From the NCBI GenBank assembly GCA_964544865.1, contig CAZJDV010000005.1, positions 1 through 64,000 of the forward strand: a stretch of 64,000 nt of DNA, read 5' to 3'. The notes below the pieces were generated by a model. That model was given only the letters and a program-made list of their open reading frames with translations, had not been told where the DNA came from and searched no databases. The DNA comes from CAZJDV01 sp964544865. GTDB lineage: Bacteria; Chloroflexota; Dehalococcoidia; Lucifugimonadales; CAJWER01. Position numbers and translations under genes: made by a program. This document shows positions 43,014 to 51,969 of the stretch, piece after piece (position 1 is the stretch's first letter; every line of letters begins with the position of its first letter).

Positions 43014-44702
43014 ATGACACAGGGTGAGGCATCGGGGCATCCCGGTACCCCTGGGTTCCCACCCAATGACACGCGGAGGGCGGTTGATCCGCCTCCGGGC
43101 CGGGACCTTCGATTCAGCTACCGCTCCGAGATCGACGGCACGGACCAGCCCTATGCCGTGTACGTGCCATCGCGCTATGACGATGGTCAGCGATCGCCCG
43201 TCGTCATCAACCTGCACGGCACCTCTTCCGGGAGATCGCCGGAGCTCGTCGGCCAGACCTCCGAGCACTACTACACCGCCGACGAGAACGCGTCGCCCAT
43301 GTGGGCGGCGGAGCGTCACGAGGCCATCCTCGTGACCCCCCACGGCCGGGGAATCACGGAGTTCCGCGGAATCGGCGAGAACGACGTGTTCTGTGTGCTT
43401 GCGGAGGTGCAGCGCCGCTACAGTGTGGACCCTGACCGCATCTCCATAACCGGCCTGTCCATGGGCGGTACAGGCTCCACGGAGATCGCGCTGCATCATC
43501 CCGACATGTTCGCCGCTGCAGCACCGGTCGGTGCCGCTTACAGCTTCCCATGGCTGGCGGCCAACGGCAAGCATCTCCCGTTCTGGTGCATCGGTGGGGA
43601 GGACGACTTCAATTTCCACACTGGCGGCAAGCTGGTCGCCGAGCGCATGGGGCGTCTTGGATACCCGGCGCGTCTGGACATCCGAGAGGGTCGCGAGCAC
43701 GCCGATTTCCTGCCGGAGTACTACGACCGCATCGTCGGCTGGCTGGTCCGTCACCGCGTTGTCCGCCATCCACGGCAGTACTCGTTCAGCGCCGCGCTGC
43801 CGATGTACGGACAGGCGTACTGGACCGCCATCGACGCCATCGAGGAGCCCGGGACCATCAGTACCATCCGGGCGGAGATTACCGGGCCAAACCGGCACAG
43901 CCTGGCCACGGGAAACCTTTCCGCCATTGCGGTCCTGCCCGACGCGGAGCTGGTCGACTTCACCGGCGAAATACAGGTGCAGGTCGATGGCCAACCCGCG
44001 TTCGAGGGCGCCGTCACGCCCCACGAGGAGATCCTGCTGTCGAAGGTCGGGGGCAGGTGGAGTGCGGAGATCGCCCCTCGCAGGCAGCGGTCCATGACGG
44101 CCTACCGCACCGATCCGGTCGCCGTTGCCCCGAAGTCCCTGACGATGCAGGGCGTGGACGCGCCACTGGCAAACTGGATCAGCGACGCGATGCGGGCCGC
44201 GACCGGGGCCGACGTTGCCCTGTACAATCGAAGGCACTACCGCGGTCTGCCTATCCCTCGGGGCACCGTGGACCAGGTGGACCTGCTTCAGTGCAGCCGT
44301 CCGTTTGAGCAGTACCTGGTGGTCGCGGACCTGTCTGGACGCGACCTGATCGCGGTCCTCGAAGACAACATCCGCGACCCCGGCGAAGGTCTCGAATACC
44401 TGGTGCAGCCCTCGGGACTGCGCTACTCGTTCTCGTGGGACCACCCGCAGGGCCAGCGCGTCACGGATAGCGACATCGATCCCGGCCGTAGCTACAAGGT
44501 CGCGTTGGAAGGGCAGTCGCCGGAGCGGGTGGAGCGCCAGACAGCGATGTTCCTGGCGGGGCTCAGGAAGACGCTGGACTACCGAGTGACCGAGGTCCCT
44601 TTTCGGGCGGCCCTCTACGCCCACGCCGTGCGCCAGGGCGAGATCAAGGTAACGGCCGAGGGGCGCGTGCGTGCAGTGGAGGACCGCACGGCCCGGGGGT
44701 GA
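43014..44702 (+). CDS. Fusion of alpha/beta-hydrolase (esterase/peptidase-like) and 5'-nucleotidase C-terminal-type domain
   Basis: 562 residues from ATG 43014 (AAGGAGG six bases upstream; 42978 and 43011 are alternatives). Domain 1 (about 35-245) is a PHB-depolymerase/prolyl-oligopeptidase-like hydrolase: H-G-T at 68-70, nucleophile Ser149 in G-L-S-M-G-G, acid in G-G-E-D-D (about 197-198), histidine in R-E-H-A-D (about 229). Domain 2 (about 382-530) matches the C-terminal substrate domain of UshA-type 5'-nucleotidases: N-W-I-S-D-A-M-R-A-A-T-G-A-D-V-A-L-Y-N, then L-S-G-R-D-L-I-A-V-L-E. The metallophosphatase domain is absent, and the usual N-G-G-G-I-R is N-R-R-H-Y-R. No signal peptide. It heads a run with a ThuA protein and a methyltransferase. 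Confidence 0.75.
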   Translation: MTQGEASGHPGTPGFPPNDTRRAVDPPPGRDLRFSYRSEIDGTDQPYAVYVPSRYDDGQRSPVVINLHGTSSGRSPELVGQTSEHYYTADENASPMWAAERHEAILVTPHGRGITEFRGIGENDVFCVLAEVQRRYSVDPDRISITGLSMGGTGSTEIALHHPDMFAAAAPVGAAYSFPWLAANGKHLPFWCIGGEDDFNFHTGGKLVAERMGRLGYPARLDIREGREHADFLPEYYDRIVGWLVRHRVVRHPRQYSFSAALPMYGQAYWTAIDAIEEPGTISTIRAEITGPNRHSLATGNLSAIAVLPDAELVDFTGEIQVQVDGQPAFEGAVTPHEEILLSKVGGRWSAEIAPRRQRSMTAYRTDPVAVAPKSLTMQGVDAPLANWISDAMRAATGADVALYNRRHYRGLPIPRGTVDQVDLLQCSRPFEQYLVVADLSGRDLIAVLEDNIRDPGEGLEYLVQPSGLRYSFSWDHPQGQRVTDSDIDPGRSYKVALEGQSPERVERQTAMFLAGLRKTLDYRVTEVPFRAALYAHAVRQGEIKVTAEGRVRAVEDRTARG

Positions 44703-44730
44703 GGAATATTCTTCAACGAGGAGGTCCGCG

Positions 44731-45363
44731 ATGAAGTTGCTGGTCGTTTCCGGGGGGAATCATCCCTATGTGGAGAGCACGCCCGTGCTGATGGAGTTCC
44801 TCCAGGACGCTGGTCATGAGGCGACACTGACGGAGGACGCGGGATTACTCGCCGCGGATAGGCTTTTCGACTGCGACGTGCTGGTATTCAACACGCTGCG
44901 GCGGCAGGAGACCGCCCTCAGCGAGGCCGAGCGAGCTGGCATGACGCGGTTCATCGGTGGCGGCAAGGGCTTCGTGTGCATCCACATCTCCGGCTGCGCG
45001 CCCGAGGAATGGCCCGAGTACCACGACGTTACCGGCGGGGGTTGGATAATGGGCGCGAGCACACATCCGCCGTACGGCCAGTTCACCGTCAAGGTCACGG
45101 GCCGCGACCACCCGGGCGCCGCGGACATCACCGACTTCGTGACCAATGACGAGCTGTATACGAAGCTTGGCTGGCGGGATGGCAACGACGTCTTCATGAC
45201 CGCCGATCTCGACGGCGAGCCCCGGCCCATATCCTGGACCCGAAAATATGGCAACGGACGGGTTTTCGCCACTACGCTGGGCCACGACGGCCTCAGCTTC
45301 CGAACCCCCCAGTTTCAGCGCCTGGTCCTCAACGGAGTGGACTGGGCCGCCGGAAAGCGCTAG
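44731..45363 (+). CDS. ThuA domain-containing protein
   Basis: 210 residues from ATG 44731, with GAGGAGG seven bases upstream. Glutamine-amidotransferase-like fold of the trehalose-utilisation ThuA group; the biochemical reaction is poorly known (sugar oxidation/keto-sugar metabolism in some cases). L-L-V-V-S-G-G-N-H-P-Y at the start, G-G-G-K-G-F-V-C-I-H-I-S-G near residue 85, H-P-P-Y-G and the final G-R-V-F-A-T-T-L-G-H-D are typical. It follows the esterase fusion by 28 bases and precedes the methyltransferase by 15, so the three are likely cotranscribed. Confidence 0.85.
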   Translation: MKLLVVSGGNHPYVESTPVLMEFLQDAGHEATLTEDAGLLAADRLFDCDVLVFNTLRRQETALSEAERAGMTRFIGGGKGFVCIHISGCAPEEWPEYHDVTGGGWIMGASTHPPYGQFTVKVTGRDHPGAADITDFVTNDELYTKLGWRDGNDVFMTADLDGEPRPISWTRKYGNGRVFATTLGHDGLSFRTPQFQRLVLNGVDWAAGKR

Positions 45364-45378
45364 CGGCAAGGCCGGCCC

Positions 45379-46593
45379 ATGGACCAAGACGTTTACTTCA
45401 AGAAGGAAGTCGCCCTGGAGCACGACGGCCATTCCCTCCGGCTCAGAGTGGCGCAGGACCTGTTCAGCAGCTTCGCCGTGGACGCGGGTACGCGGTTTCT
45501 CCTGAGGTCGCTCTCGGGGACCAATCGGAGCGGCCTCGGAAAGGCGCTTGATCTCGGCTGCGGTTATGGCCCCCTCGGACTGGCCCTGAAGGCGGCCTGC
45601 CGGAGCCGGGCCGTCCACATGGTGGACAGAGACGCCCTGGCGGTTGGATACGCTCGGCAGAACGCCGAGCTAAACGGCCTCGCCGACATTGAAATCTATG
45701 GGAGTCTCGGCTATGACGACGTTGCTTCGCAAGATTTCGATCTCATAGTCTCCAACATTCCCGGCAAGGTAGGGGAATCTGCTATTTCACATCTCTTGCT
45801 GGATGCCGCCCGCCATCTGAGGCAGGGCGGACTTGTGGCGGTCGTGGTCGTGGCGCCTTTCGCGCCGAAGGTCGCCCGGATCCTCGACGACGATTCCGGC
45901 ATCAACGTAAGTTTCCGCGACTTCACATCCAGCTACAGCGTTTTTCACTACAGCTTTGCCTCCTCTGCTTCTCGGCCCGGTTCGGGTAGCAGCCTGAGCA
46001 GGGGGGTGTACCGCCGTGGCCGGATGTCTGTCACCGCCGAAGGCGTGGACCGCACCCTGGATACGGCCTACGGTCTCCCCGAGTTCGATACCGTCGGCTA
46101 TCAGAGCGAGCTGGTCATTGGCGCCATGATGGATCTTGGCGCCGCGTCCGTCGCACGCGCGCTGGCGTTTTACCCAGGTCAAGGGCACGTGCCCCTCGCC
46201 CTCTGGAAATTGGTGAAACCCGGGTCCATCACGCTGGTCGACCGCGACCTTCTCGCGCTGCGCTATGCAGAAAGAAACCTGGTACTCAATGGCTGCGCCA
46301 CAGGGCTTGTCACGACCTCGCATCGGACAGGCGTCCTGATTGACGGAGGTCAGCCTTTCGATCTCGTCGTCGGCGTGCTGAGGGAGAACGAAGGGACCGA
46401 GGTCCACATCCTGACCGTCGAGCAGGCGATTCGACAACTCGCCGTAGGCGGCCATGTTGTAGTGGCGTCGAGCTCCACCGCCATCTCGAGGCTGGTCAAG
46501 CGGCTTGGGACGCACCGCGGGATCTCCGTCGCGAGACGAAAGCGCAGGAAGGGAAACGCCGTGCTAACCTTGCGGCGTTTTATCCCTCGTTAA
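45379..46593 (+). CDS. Tandem class I SAM-dependent methyltransferase (RsmC/RlmG-like)
   Basis: 404 residues. Domain 1 (about 25-200) has the SAM motif L-D-L-G-C-G-Y-G-P-L-G and the catalytic-type S-N-I-P-G in place of the usual N-P-P-F/Y. Domain 2 (about 215-404) repeats the fold but has F-Y-P-G-Q-G-H in place of the SAM glycine loop and no N-P-P-F, so it is probably inactive and structural, as in RsmC and RlmG, which methylate guanine N2 of rRNA. The substrate is inferred from that resemblance. Last gene of the forward run. Confidence 0.75.
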   Translation: MDQDVYFKKEVALEHDGHSLRLRVAQDLFSSFAVDAGTRFLLRSLSGTNRSGLGKALDLGCGYGPLGLALKAACRSRAVHMVDRDALAVGYARQNAELNGLADIEIYGSLGYDDVASQDFDLIVSNIPGKVGESAISHLLLDAARHLRQGGLVAVVVVAPFAPKVARILDDDSGINVSFRDFTSSYSVFHYSFASSASRPGSGSSLSRGVYRRGRMSVTAEGVDRTLDTAYGLPEFDTVGYQSELVIGAMMDLGAASVARALAFYPGQGHVPLALWKLVKPGSITLVDRDLLALRYAERNLVLNGCATGLVTTSHRTGVLIDGGQPFDLVVGVLRENEGTEVHILTVEQAIRQLAVGGHVVVASSSTAISRLVKRLGTHRGISVARRKRRKGNAVLTLRRFIPR

Positions 46594-46628
46594 CAGCGAA
46601 TAGGCCGCTGCCTGGCGAAGCCGGCCAC

Positions 46629-47948
46629 TCAGTCCCGACCGGGTCCCCACAGCGGGTGTCGGAAGGTGGGGTTGGCATCCGAGTAAGGTGATCTGTGGGT
46701 TGGCCGTGGCGGGGTGGCCTCCTCAGCGTCTTGTTCGGACACCGGGATTAGCACCTGCCGGCGGCGTGCGCCGGGCCTCGAGGAGAGGGTGCTCAGGTGC
46801 ATTGCCAAGTCCTCCAGGCTGGCGAGGTTGTGTACCGGCAGCAGGTCATCCACGAAGGGCAGTGCGGCCTGCATGCCCCGCGTGAGAGGCTCGTAGGTCG
46901 GTGAGCCCAGCAGGGGGTTGAGCCAAATCAGGCGATGGCAACTCCGCTGCAGGCGTGCGATCTCGCGGCTTAGCAACTCCGGCTCGCCACGGTCCCAGCC
47001 GTCCGATATCACGAGCACAACCGCGCCGCCGCCCAGGACGCGGCGGGCCCATCTAAAGTTGAACGCCTTCAGGGCTTCGCCGATCCTGGTGCCACCGGCC
47101 CAGTCGGGAACGGCGTGGGAAACCTCGGTGACGGCCTCGTCCACGCCGCGATGCACCAGATGGCCGGTGACGCAGGTCAGCCTGGTGGCGAAAAGGAACG
47201 ACTCCACCCGGTCCGGCCCGGTGGCGAGCGAATGGATGAAGTGCAGCAGCATCCGGGTGTAGCGCTCCATTGAACCGCTCACGTCGCAGATCAGCGTCAG
47301 CGGCCTCTGCTTGTCCTTTCGCCGCCGGCGCGGGAGGTCCAACATCTCGCCACCGTAACCCATGTTTCGGCGCACCAGGCGGCGCAGATCGATGGCGCTG
47401 CCGCCCCCGCCAACCCACCTGCGCGTGCGACGCATTCCCAGGTCCCAGTCCAGCTCGGCCATCATCTGCCGGGCCTGGGCAAACTCCTCCGGGGAGAAGC
47501 GAGAGAAGTCCTTGGCCCGCAGGACCTCGCGCGAGCTGTAGGTCCGGGTGAGATCGACGCGGTCCACGTTCCGGTTCGAATCGTCTGTTCCCTCGCCGTC
47601 CGGCTGCTCTTCAAGGCCGGGGGGCGGCGGACCTGCCTGGGGCTGTCGGAAGCGCCGCTGCTCTCCCAGGGAGCGCAGGTCCATGGTCGTCCACTCGTTC
47701 TTCGGCGGGCGCCAGAAGACCTGGAACGCCTCGTCGAAGAGCGCCAGGTCTTGCTGGCGATGCACCAGCATGGTCCTGAGGGCGTCCCGAAAGTCCCTCT
47801 TTCGCGCCACGCCTATGTACTCCAGGACCTCGACCACGTCTAGCATTCGCCCTGAATGAACATCCAGGCCCAGTCGGCGCAGGACGCGCCCGAAGAGCAG
47901 GAGATTGCGAAGGAAATGGCCGTCTGGGGCAGTTTCCAAACTCGTCAT
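46629..47948 (-). CDS. coxE: VWA domain CoxE-like protein
   Basis: 439 residues from ATG 47948; the frame is open to 48017, but similarity starts here. The von Willebrand A domain has the MIDAS motif D-V-S-G-S-M in L-I-C-D-V-S-G-S-M-E-R-Y near residue 240 and the later D-G-W-D-R-G. The N-terminal part (R-V-L-R-R-L-G-L-D-V-H-S-G-R-M) is characteristic of CoxE. In carboxydotrophs CoxD and CoxE act together as a MoxR ATPase/VWA pair that matures the Cu/Mo active site of CO dehydrogenase. The gene is the last of the reverse cox-type cluster, with two unrelated membrane genes between it and coxD. Confidence 0.85.
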   Translation of the reverse strand: MTSLETAPDGHFLRNLLLFGRVLRRLGLDVHSGRMLDVVEVLEYIGVARKRDFRDALRTMLVHRQQDLALFDEAFQVFWRPPKNEWTTMDLRSLGEQRRFRQPQAGPPPPGLEEQPDGEGTDDSNRNVDRVDLTRTYSSREVLRAKDFSRFSPEEFAQARQMMAELDWDLGMRRTRRWVGGGGSAIDLRRLVRRNMGYGGEMLDLPRRRRKDKQRPLTLICDVSGSMERYTRMLLHFIHSLATGPDRVESFLFATRLTCVTGHLVHRGVDEAVTEVSHAVPDWAGGTRIGEALKAFNFRWARRVLGGGAVVLVISDGWDRGEPELLSREIARLQRSCHRLIWLNPLLGSPTYEPLTRGMQAALPFVDDLLPVHNLASLEDLAMHLSTLSSRPGARRRQVLIPVSEQDAEEATPPRPTHRSPYSDANPTFRHPLWGPGRD

Positions 47949-48056
47949 TTGTGTGAATCCACGATCGCCGCCCAATGGCAGACGGGTCGGCGAGCCTGTG
48001 CTCTTTCTCCGGGCCATTGGAGATGGGGCCTAGCACGCAAGGTATCGATTGCCGGC

Positions 48057-48758
48057 TCAGCTCGTCAGCCTGGCCAGGCCGGCCACCATTTCTTTGGGTG
48101 CGAACGTCACGAAGGAGATGATCGCCATGGACAGCCCCAGGGACATGCCCCATACCCCATAGCGCGCAGTGGCCAGGTCCTCGGAGGCATTCATTTTGTC
48201 GATGAAGGAAGCCCCGCCGCCGAAGACTATCGCGGCAATCGCTCCGGTGAACAGAAACTGGACGCTGGTGGTCAGGGCGTACACCGGGGCTGACATCAGA
48301 TTGGCGACGGCGCCGTTGAAGAGTTGGATGACATCGATCTGGCTGTGGACGAAACGGAACCAGAGGTTGCCCATTGGCAAGAAAAGTCCCGAAAGCAGCA
48401 GCACATGTACCGCCGAGTATCCAAGCCCAAGACTCAGCCATGCACGTAGGCGGCGGGGACGCCGCTTCATGGTCCCAACGAACGCCGGCATTTCACCGTA
48501 CAAGACCCACGACAGCGGCCCGGCGATGACGACGCTCGTCAGTGCCCCGATTGCGCCGAAATAGAGGGACTGGGCCAGGGGCAGGCGTTCGGGCAGCGCC
48601 GGGAATATAGGCCGGCCAAGGAAATTGACGAGGATCGTGGCGCCACCGACAGCCGCCGCAAAGATGGCGATTGACGCAGCGAACCGGAGGCGGTCCCTAT
48701 CGGCGCGTAAGGCCTCTATCCACGAGATAACAACCCTGGTTTCAGCAATTGACGCCAA
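48057..48758 (-). CDS. Polytopic membrane protein in the cox cluster
   Basis: 233 residues from TTG 48758, six bases after the stop of the preceding gene. No family recognised. About six hydrophobic segments (near 25-50, 65-90, 108-130, 145-165, 168-185 and 208-230). Position between coxD and coxE suggests a link with the molybdenum enzyme or its maturation, but this is only context. Confidence 0.65.
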   Translation of the reverse strand: MASIAETRVVISWIEALRADRDRLRFAASIAIFAAAVGGATILVNFLGRPIFPALPERLPLAQSLYFGAIGALTSVVIAGPLSWVLYGEMPAFVGTMKRRPRRLRAWLSLGLGYSAVHVLLLSGLFLPMGNLWFRFVHSQIDVIQLFNGAVANLMSAPVYALTTSVQFLFTGAIAAIVFGGGASFIDKMNASEDLATARYGVWGMSLGLSMAIISFVTFAPKEMVAGLARLTS

Positions 48759-48764
48759 CTTGTC

Positions 48765-49673
48765 CTACCCCTGGGGTCCGATCGTCACGAAACACTCGCG
48801 ATTGAAGGCGCAGTCTAGCACCCAGTCGGGATGCTGGTACGTGTAAATCAGTTGGAACCTGACGGAGAACTGCTTCAATGGATAGTGGCCCGCCGCTATC
48901 CATATGGTGCCCTCGCCCACTTTCGAGCAGCCGCCGCCGAACGCCCCGCATTTGCTGACTATGTGCCAGCCCGGCGGCTCATCGAACACCGCCTCCATGC
49001 CGGCGATCCCGGCGTAGTCTATCCCCTCCTCCGCCAGGCGGTCGAATGACCCGGTAATCGGCGAATTCCTGATATGGATCCACCCCGTGCCCGGGATCTT
49101 GTTCAGGAACAGCGAGTAATCATGCGCGAGGGCTGCCTCGTTCAGGTCCAACAGGGTCGTCTCGAGGAACCGCCGGACCTCCGATTCCGCCGGCATCCCT
49201 CTGAACCATACGCCAGGACCCACGTCGATATCGAACCGGTCCGTCACCGAGAGCACTTTCCAGCCGTCCTCCTTGGCCATCGAGATGGCGAACGGCGCCA
49301 GCCGACCCGATTCGTTCTGCATCGTGCCGGTCAGTACCACGGTGCCGGCCTCCGGCAGGGTTCGGCGCCACAACGATCTCAACTGGAATCTCGCCGGGCC
49401 GAGGGAAGCAAGTTGGAAGTCGAACCGTTGCTGTGTCTGCTCCCGAAGCATGCTAGACGATACCATGGAGTAGGCACGCGGGCCGTCGCCATCGTTGAGC
49501 GCGGTGAGGAACTCATCGGCCGAGGCCGCCGCGCCTCCGGTGGAGAGGGCGACCCAGGAGACCACCAAGACGGCGAATACGCCTACCGACAGCATGGCCA
49601 GGGCGAGAATCACCAACAGCACCCTGGCGAGCGTCAGAAACTTGATGTTCGATTCTTTGTAGTAGGCGACCAC
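48765..49673 (-). CDS. Membrane-anchored protein in the cox cluster
   Basis: 302 residues from GTG 49673. One N-terminal helix (about 14-43), then an extracytoplasmic domain whose first part (A-D-E-F-L-T-A-L-N-D-G-D-G-P-R-A-Y) resembles the start of small NTF2-like or DUF4878-type domains. Three cysteines cluster near 267-275 and two near 289-295 could form disulfides. No enzyme motif. Overlap-tight spacing with the next gene suggests one transcript. Confidence 0.65.
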   Translation of the reverse strand: MVAYYKESNIKFLTLARVLLVILALAMLSVGVFAVLVVSWVALSTGGAAASADEFLTALNDGDGPRAYSMVSSSMLREQTQQRFDFQLASLGPARFQLRSLWRRTLPEAGTVVLTGTMQNESGRLAPFAISMAKEDGWKVLSVTDRFDIDVGPGVWFRGMPAESEVRRFLETTLLDLNEAALAHDYSLFLNKIPGTGWIHIRNSPITGSFDRLAEEGIDYAGIAGMEAVFDEPPGWHIVSKCGAFGGGCSKVGEGTIWIAAGHYPLKQFSVRFQLIYTYQHPDWVLDCAFNRECFVTIGPQG

Positions 49674-49752
49674 GGACCGAGGTCCTATCCTTCAGTCACT
49701 ATTGGCGAGAATAGCACGCCCAGTCTCCCGGCGCACACCGCGGACGGCGACG

Positions 49753-50688
49753 TCAACCCCTCTGTCCGCCACGTCTCGTTCCACGGTTCCTCGATCTGTC
49801 CAGGATCGCCCTCGCCGGCTCGCCTCGGACAGCCTGGATGTCTTCGTGATATTTGAGCATTATGCCGAGGGTGTCGTCGATGATGGCGGGGTCCAGCTCC
49901 TGCTGGTTCAGTGCCACCAGGGCCGCGGTCCAATCGAGGGTCTCGGCAACCCCGGACACCTTGTACAGCTCGGCGGTCCGCAGCTCCTGCACGAACGCCG
50001 TCACCTGCTGGGCTAGCTTCCGCGAGGCGTCGGGCACTTTCGTGGTGACGATCTGGAGCTCCTTCTGAAAGTCCGGATAGTCGATCCAGTAATACAGGCA
50101 GCGCCGCTTCAGGGCGTCGTGGACCTCCCGAGTGCGGTTGGACGTTATGACCACGATGGGCGGCTCGTCCGCGCGGAAGGCGCCCAGCTCGGGGATCGTG
50201 ACCTGGAAGTCCGAGAGCAGCTCGAGCAAGAACCCCTCGAACTCCTCGTCGGCACGGTCTATCTCGTCGATGAGCAGGACCGGCGGACGCTTTCGGGTGT
50301 TGTCGATGGCCTGAAGAAGGGGGCGCTTGATCAGGAAATGGTCGCTGAAAAGCTCCTTTGCCGCCGTCTGTTTGTCCAGACCCCCGCCGGCCTCCTGAAG
50401 CCTGATCTCCAGTAGCTGCCGCGCGTAGTTCCATTCATAGACCGCGTGGCTAATGTCGAGCCCCTCGTAGCACTGTAACCGTATCAGGTCGGTGTCGAAG
50501 GTGGAGGCCAGTACCTTGGCGACCTCGGTCTTTCCAACGCCGGCCTCGCCCTCTAGGAAGAGGGGCCGCTTGAGCTTGAGGGCCAGGTAGATAGATATCG
50601 CCAGGCCCCGATCGGCGACATATAGCTGCTCTCGCAGCTTCTCCTGCAGCTCGTTTACCGAGACCGGTAGCGCAGTGGCCTGAGCCAA
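49753..50688 (-). CDS. coxD: MoxR-type AAA ATPase (CoxD-like)
   Basis: 311 residues from TTG 50688, with GGAGG eight bases upstream. AAA ATPase with Walker A G-E-A-G-V-G-K-T (47-54), Walker B V-L-L-I-D-E-I-D-R-A and sensor T-S-N-R-T-R-E. The long insertion with H-A-V-Y-E-W-N-Y-A-R-Q-L-L is characteristic of CoxD rather than of general MoxR. CoxD needs CoxE and helps to insert the metal-sulfur centre into CoxL-type enzymes. Sits between the hydroxyacid dehydrogenase and the membrane genes of the cluster. Confidence 0.85.
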   Translation of the reverse strand: MAQATALPVSVNELQEKLREQLYVADRGLAISIYLALKLKRPLFLEGEAGVGKTEVAKVLASTFDTDLIRLQCYEGLDISHAVYEWNYARQLLEIRLQEAGGGLDKQTAAKELFSDHFLIKRPLLQAIDNTRKRPPVLLIDEIDRADEEFEGFLLELLSDFQVTIPELGAFRADEPPIVVITSNRTREVHDALKRRCLYYWIDYPDFQKELQIVTTKVPDASRKLAQQVTAFVQELRTAELYKVSGVAETLDWTAALVALNQQELDPAIIDDTLGIMLKYHEDIQAVRGEPARAILDRSRNRGTRRGGQRG

Positions 50689-50828
50689 GTGGGAAGCCTC
50701 CGATGGCGGCGCTCAACTCAGCGCCTATCCACACAATACGATAGCAAACCACGGGGCGGGATACAAACCCGGCCCCTGCGAAAACAAGGCCATTTCAACT
50801 TCTCTAATCGGAGAGTCGGCGGCCCAGA

Positions 50829-51814
50829 TCAGCAGCCGGCCTCCTTGTTGACAAAGCTCATGAGCGGCTCGCAATCGCCGAATCGGCGGATGTTCTCGCG
50901 GTAGTATTCCAGGGAGTCGCCGACGACTCGGTCGGTTATGGAAGACATGTGGGGCGTGATGGCCGCGTCGGGCAGGTCCCAGAAGGGGCTGTCTTCCGGC
51001 GCGGGCTCCTCCGTGAGCACGTCGAGTGCGGCGCCGGCGACCTGCCTGGGCCTCAAGGCTTCCAGCAGCGCGGCCTCGTGGACGAGTGCGCCGCGGGCGA
51101 CGTTGATGAGATAGGCCGTCGGCTTCATGGCGGCGATGGCGTCAGCGTCCATGATGCCTTCCTTCTCGGGGGTAACGAGCAGCGCGAGGCGAACGAAGTC
51201 GGCCTCTGCCAGCGCGCCGTGCAGGCCGGAGCGGTCGACGTACGCGTCAACGTGGGAGGGGGGCGCCACGGGTGGTACGGCTGAAGCCAAGCACCCGCAT
51301 CTGGAAACCCGACTTGCATATGCGAGCGACACCGGCGCCGATGGCGCCGACGCCTATGACAAGCATGGTCTTGCCCCTCAGCTCGACGTACGGGTTCTCG
51401 GTGGTCACTCGTTCGAGATTCCATAGTCGCTGCTGGTGGTCGCGAACGAACCCTGGGAGCCGCCGCGCCGGCGCCAGCATGAACATCGCGACATGCTCAG
51501 CGATCGCGCTGCCCCGGGGGCCCCTCGTAACGGTAATGACCACGTCCGACCTTCTTGCTTCGGAGGTCAAGATGCCTTCCAAAGAAACACTGATCATTTG
51601 CAGCCACCTAAGTCGCGGTACGAGGGCCACCAGCTCCGGGCCCGGCAACAGCATCATCGCCGCGTCGGCCTGCGAGACGTGCTCAAGGAACTCCTGCTCG
51701 TTCGCCGCCACCGTCACCTCGACCTCCGGATGCGCCGTCCCGAGAGTAGCGAGCACGGGCTCCACCAGAGGTTCGGGGAGAGGCCCATACGCGACGTGAA
51801 GTTTTCTGTGTCAT
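50829..51814 (-). pseudogene. D-2-hydroxyacid dehydrogenase, frameshifted twice
   Basis: NAD-dependent reductase of 2-keto acids. Frames together give about 325 residues: start ATG 51814 (M-T-Q-K), then after one extra A (four-A run near 51801-51805) L-H-V-A-Y-G-P-L-P-E-P-L; the Rossmann glycine motif is V-I-G-V-G-A-I-G-A-G-V. A second break lies in a C run at about 51258-51266 (R-G-A-P then S-H-V-D-A-Y-V-D-R-S). The remaining C-terminal part has N-V-A-R-G-A-L-V-H-E (catalytic Arg) and the histidine in A-I-T-P-H-M-S-S. Both breaks are in homopolymers, so the gene may be intact in the organism. It separates coxM from coxD. Confidence 0.75.
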
Positions 51815-51969
51815 GGTGCTAGGTCCTTGTGTTGAATGAAGCCCTGGCGACCATCCGGGCGGCCTTCGGTGGGGTGATCGCCTGGCTGTCAGGCCCCTAT
51901 GGCCTGCAATGACAGCCTCAGGGGCGGGATGCAACCCCGCCCCTGAGGCTTCAGCGTGAAAACTGCGTC

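Noticed and set aside
42474..44624. Long reverse open frame of 716 codons opposite the esterase/nucleotidase fusion
   Set aside because: It is a GC-rich antisense shadow except for its last part, which is the true N-terminus of the Lon-like gene; the forward frame carries clear enzyme motifs.
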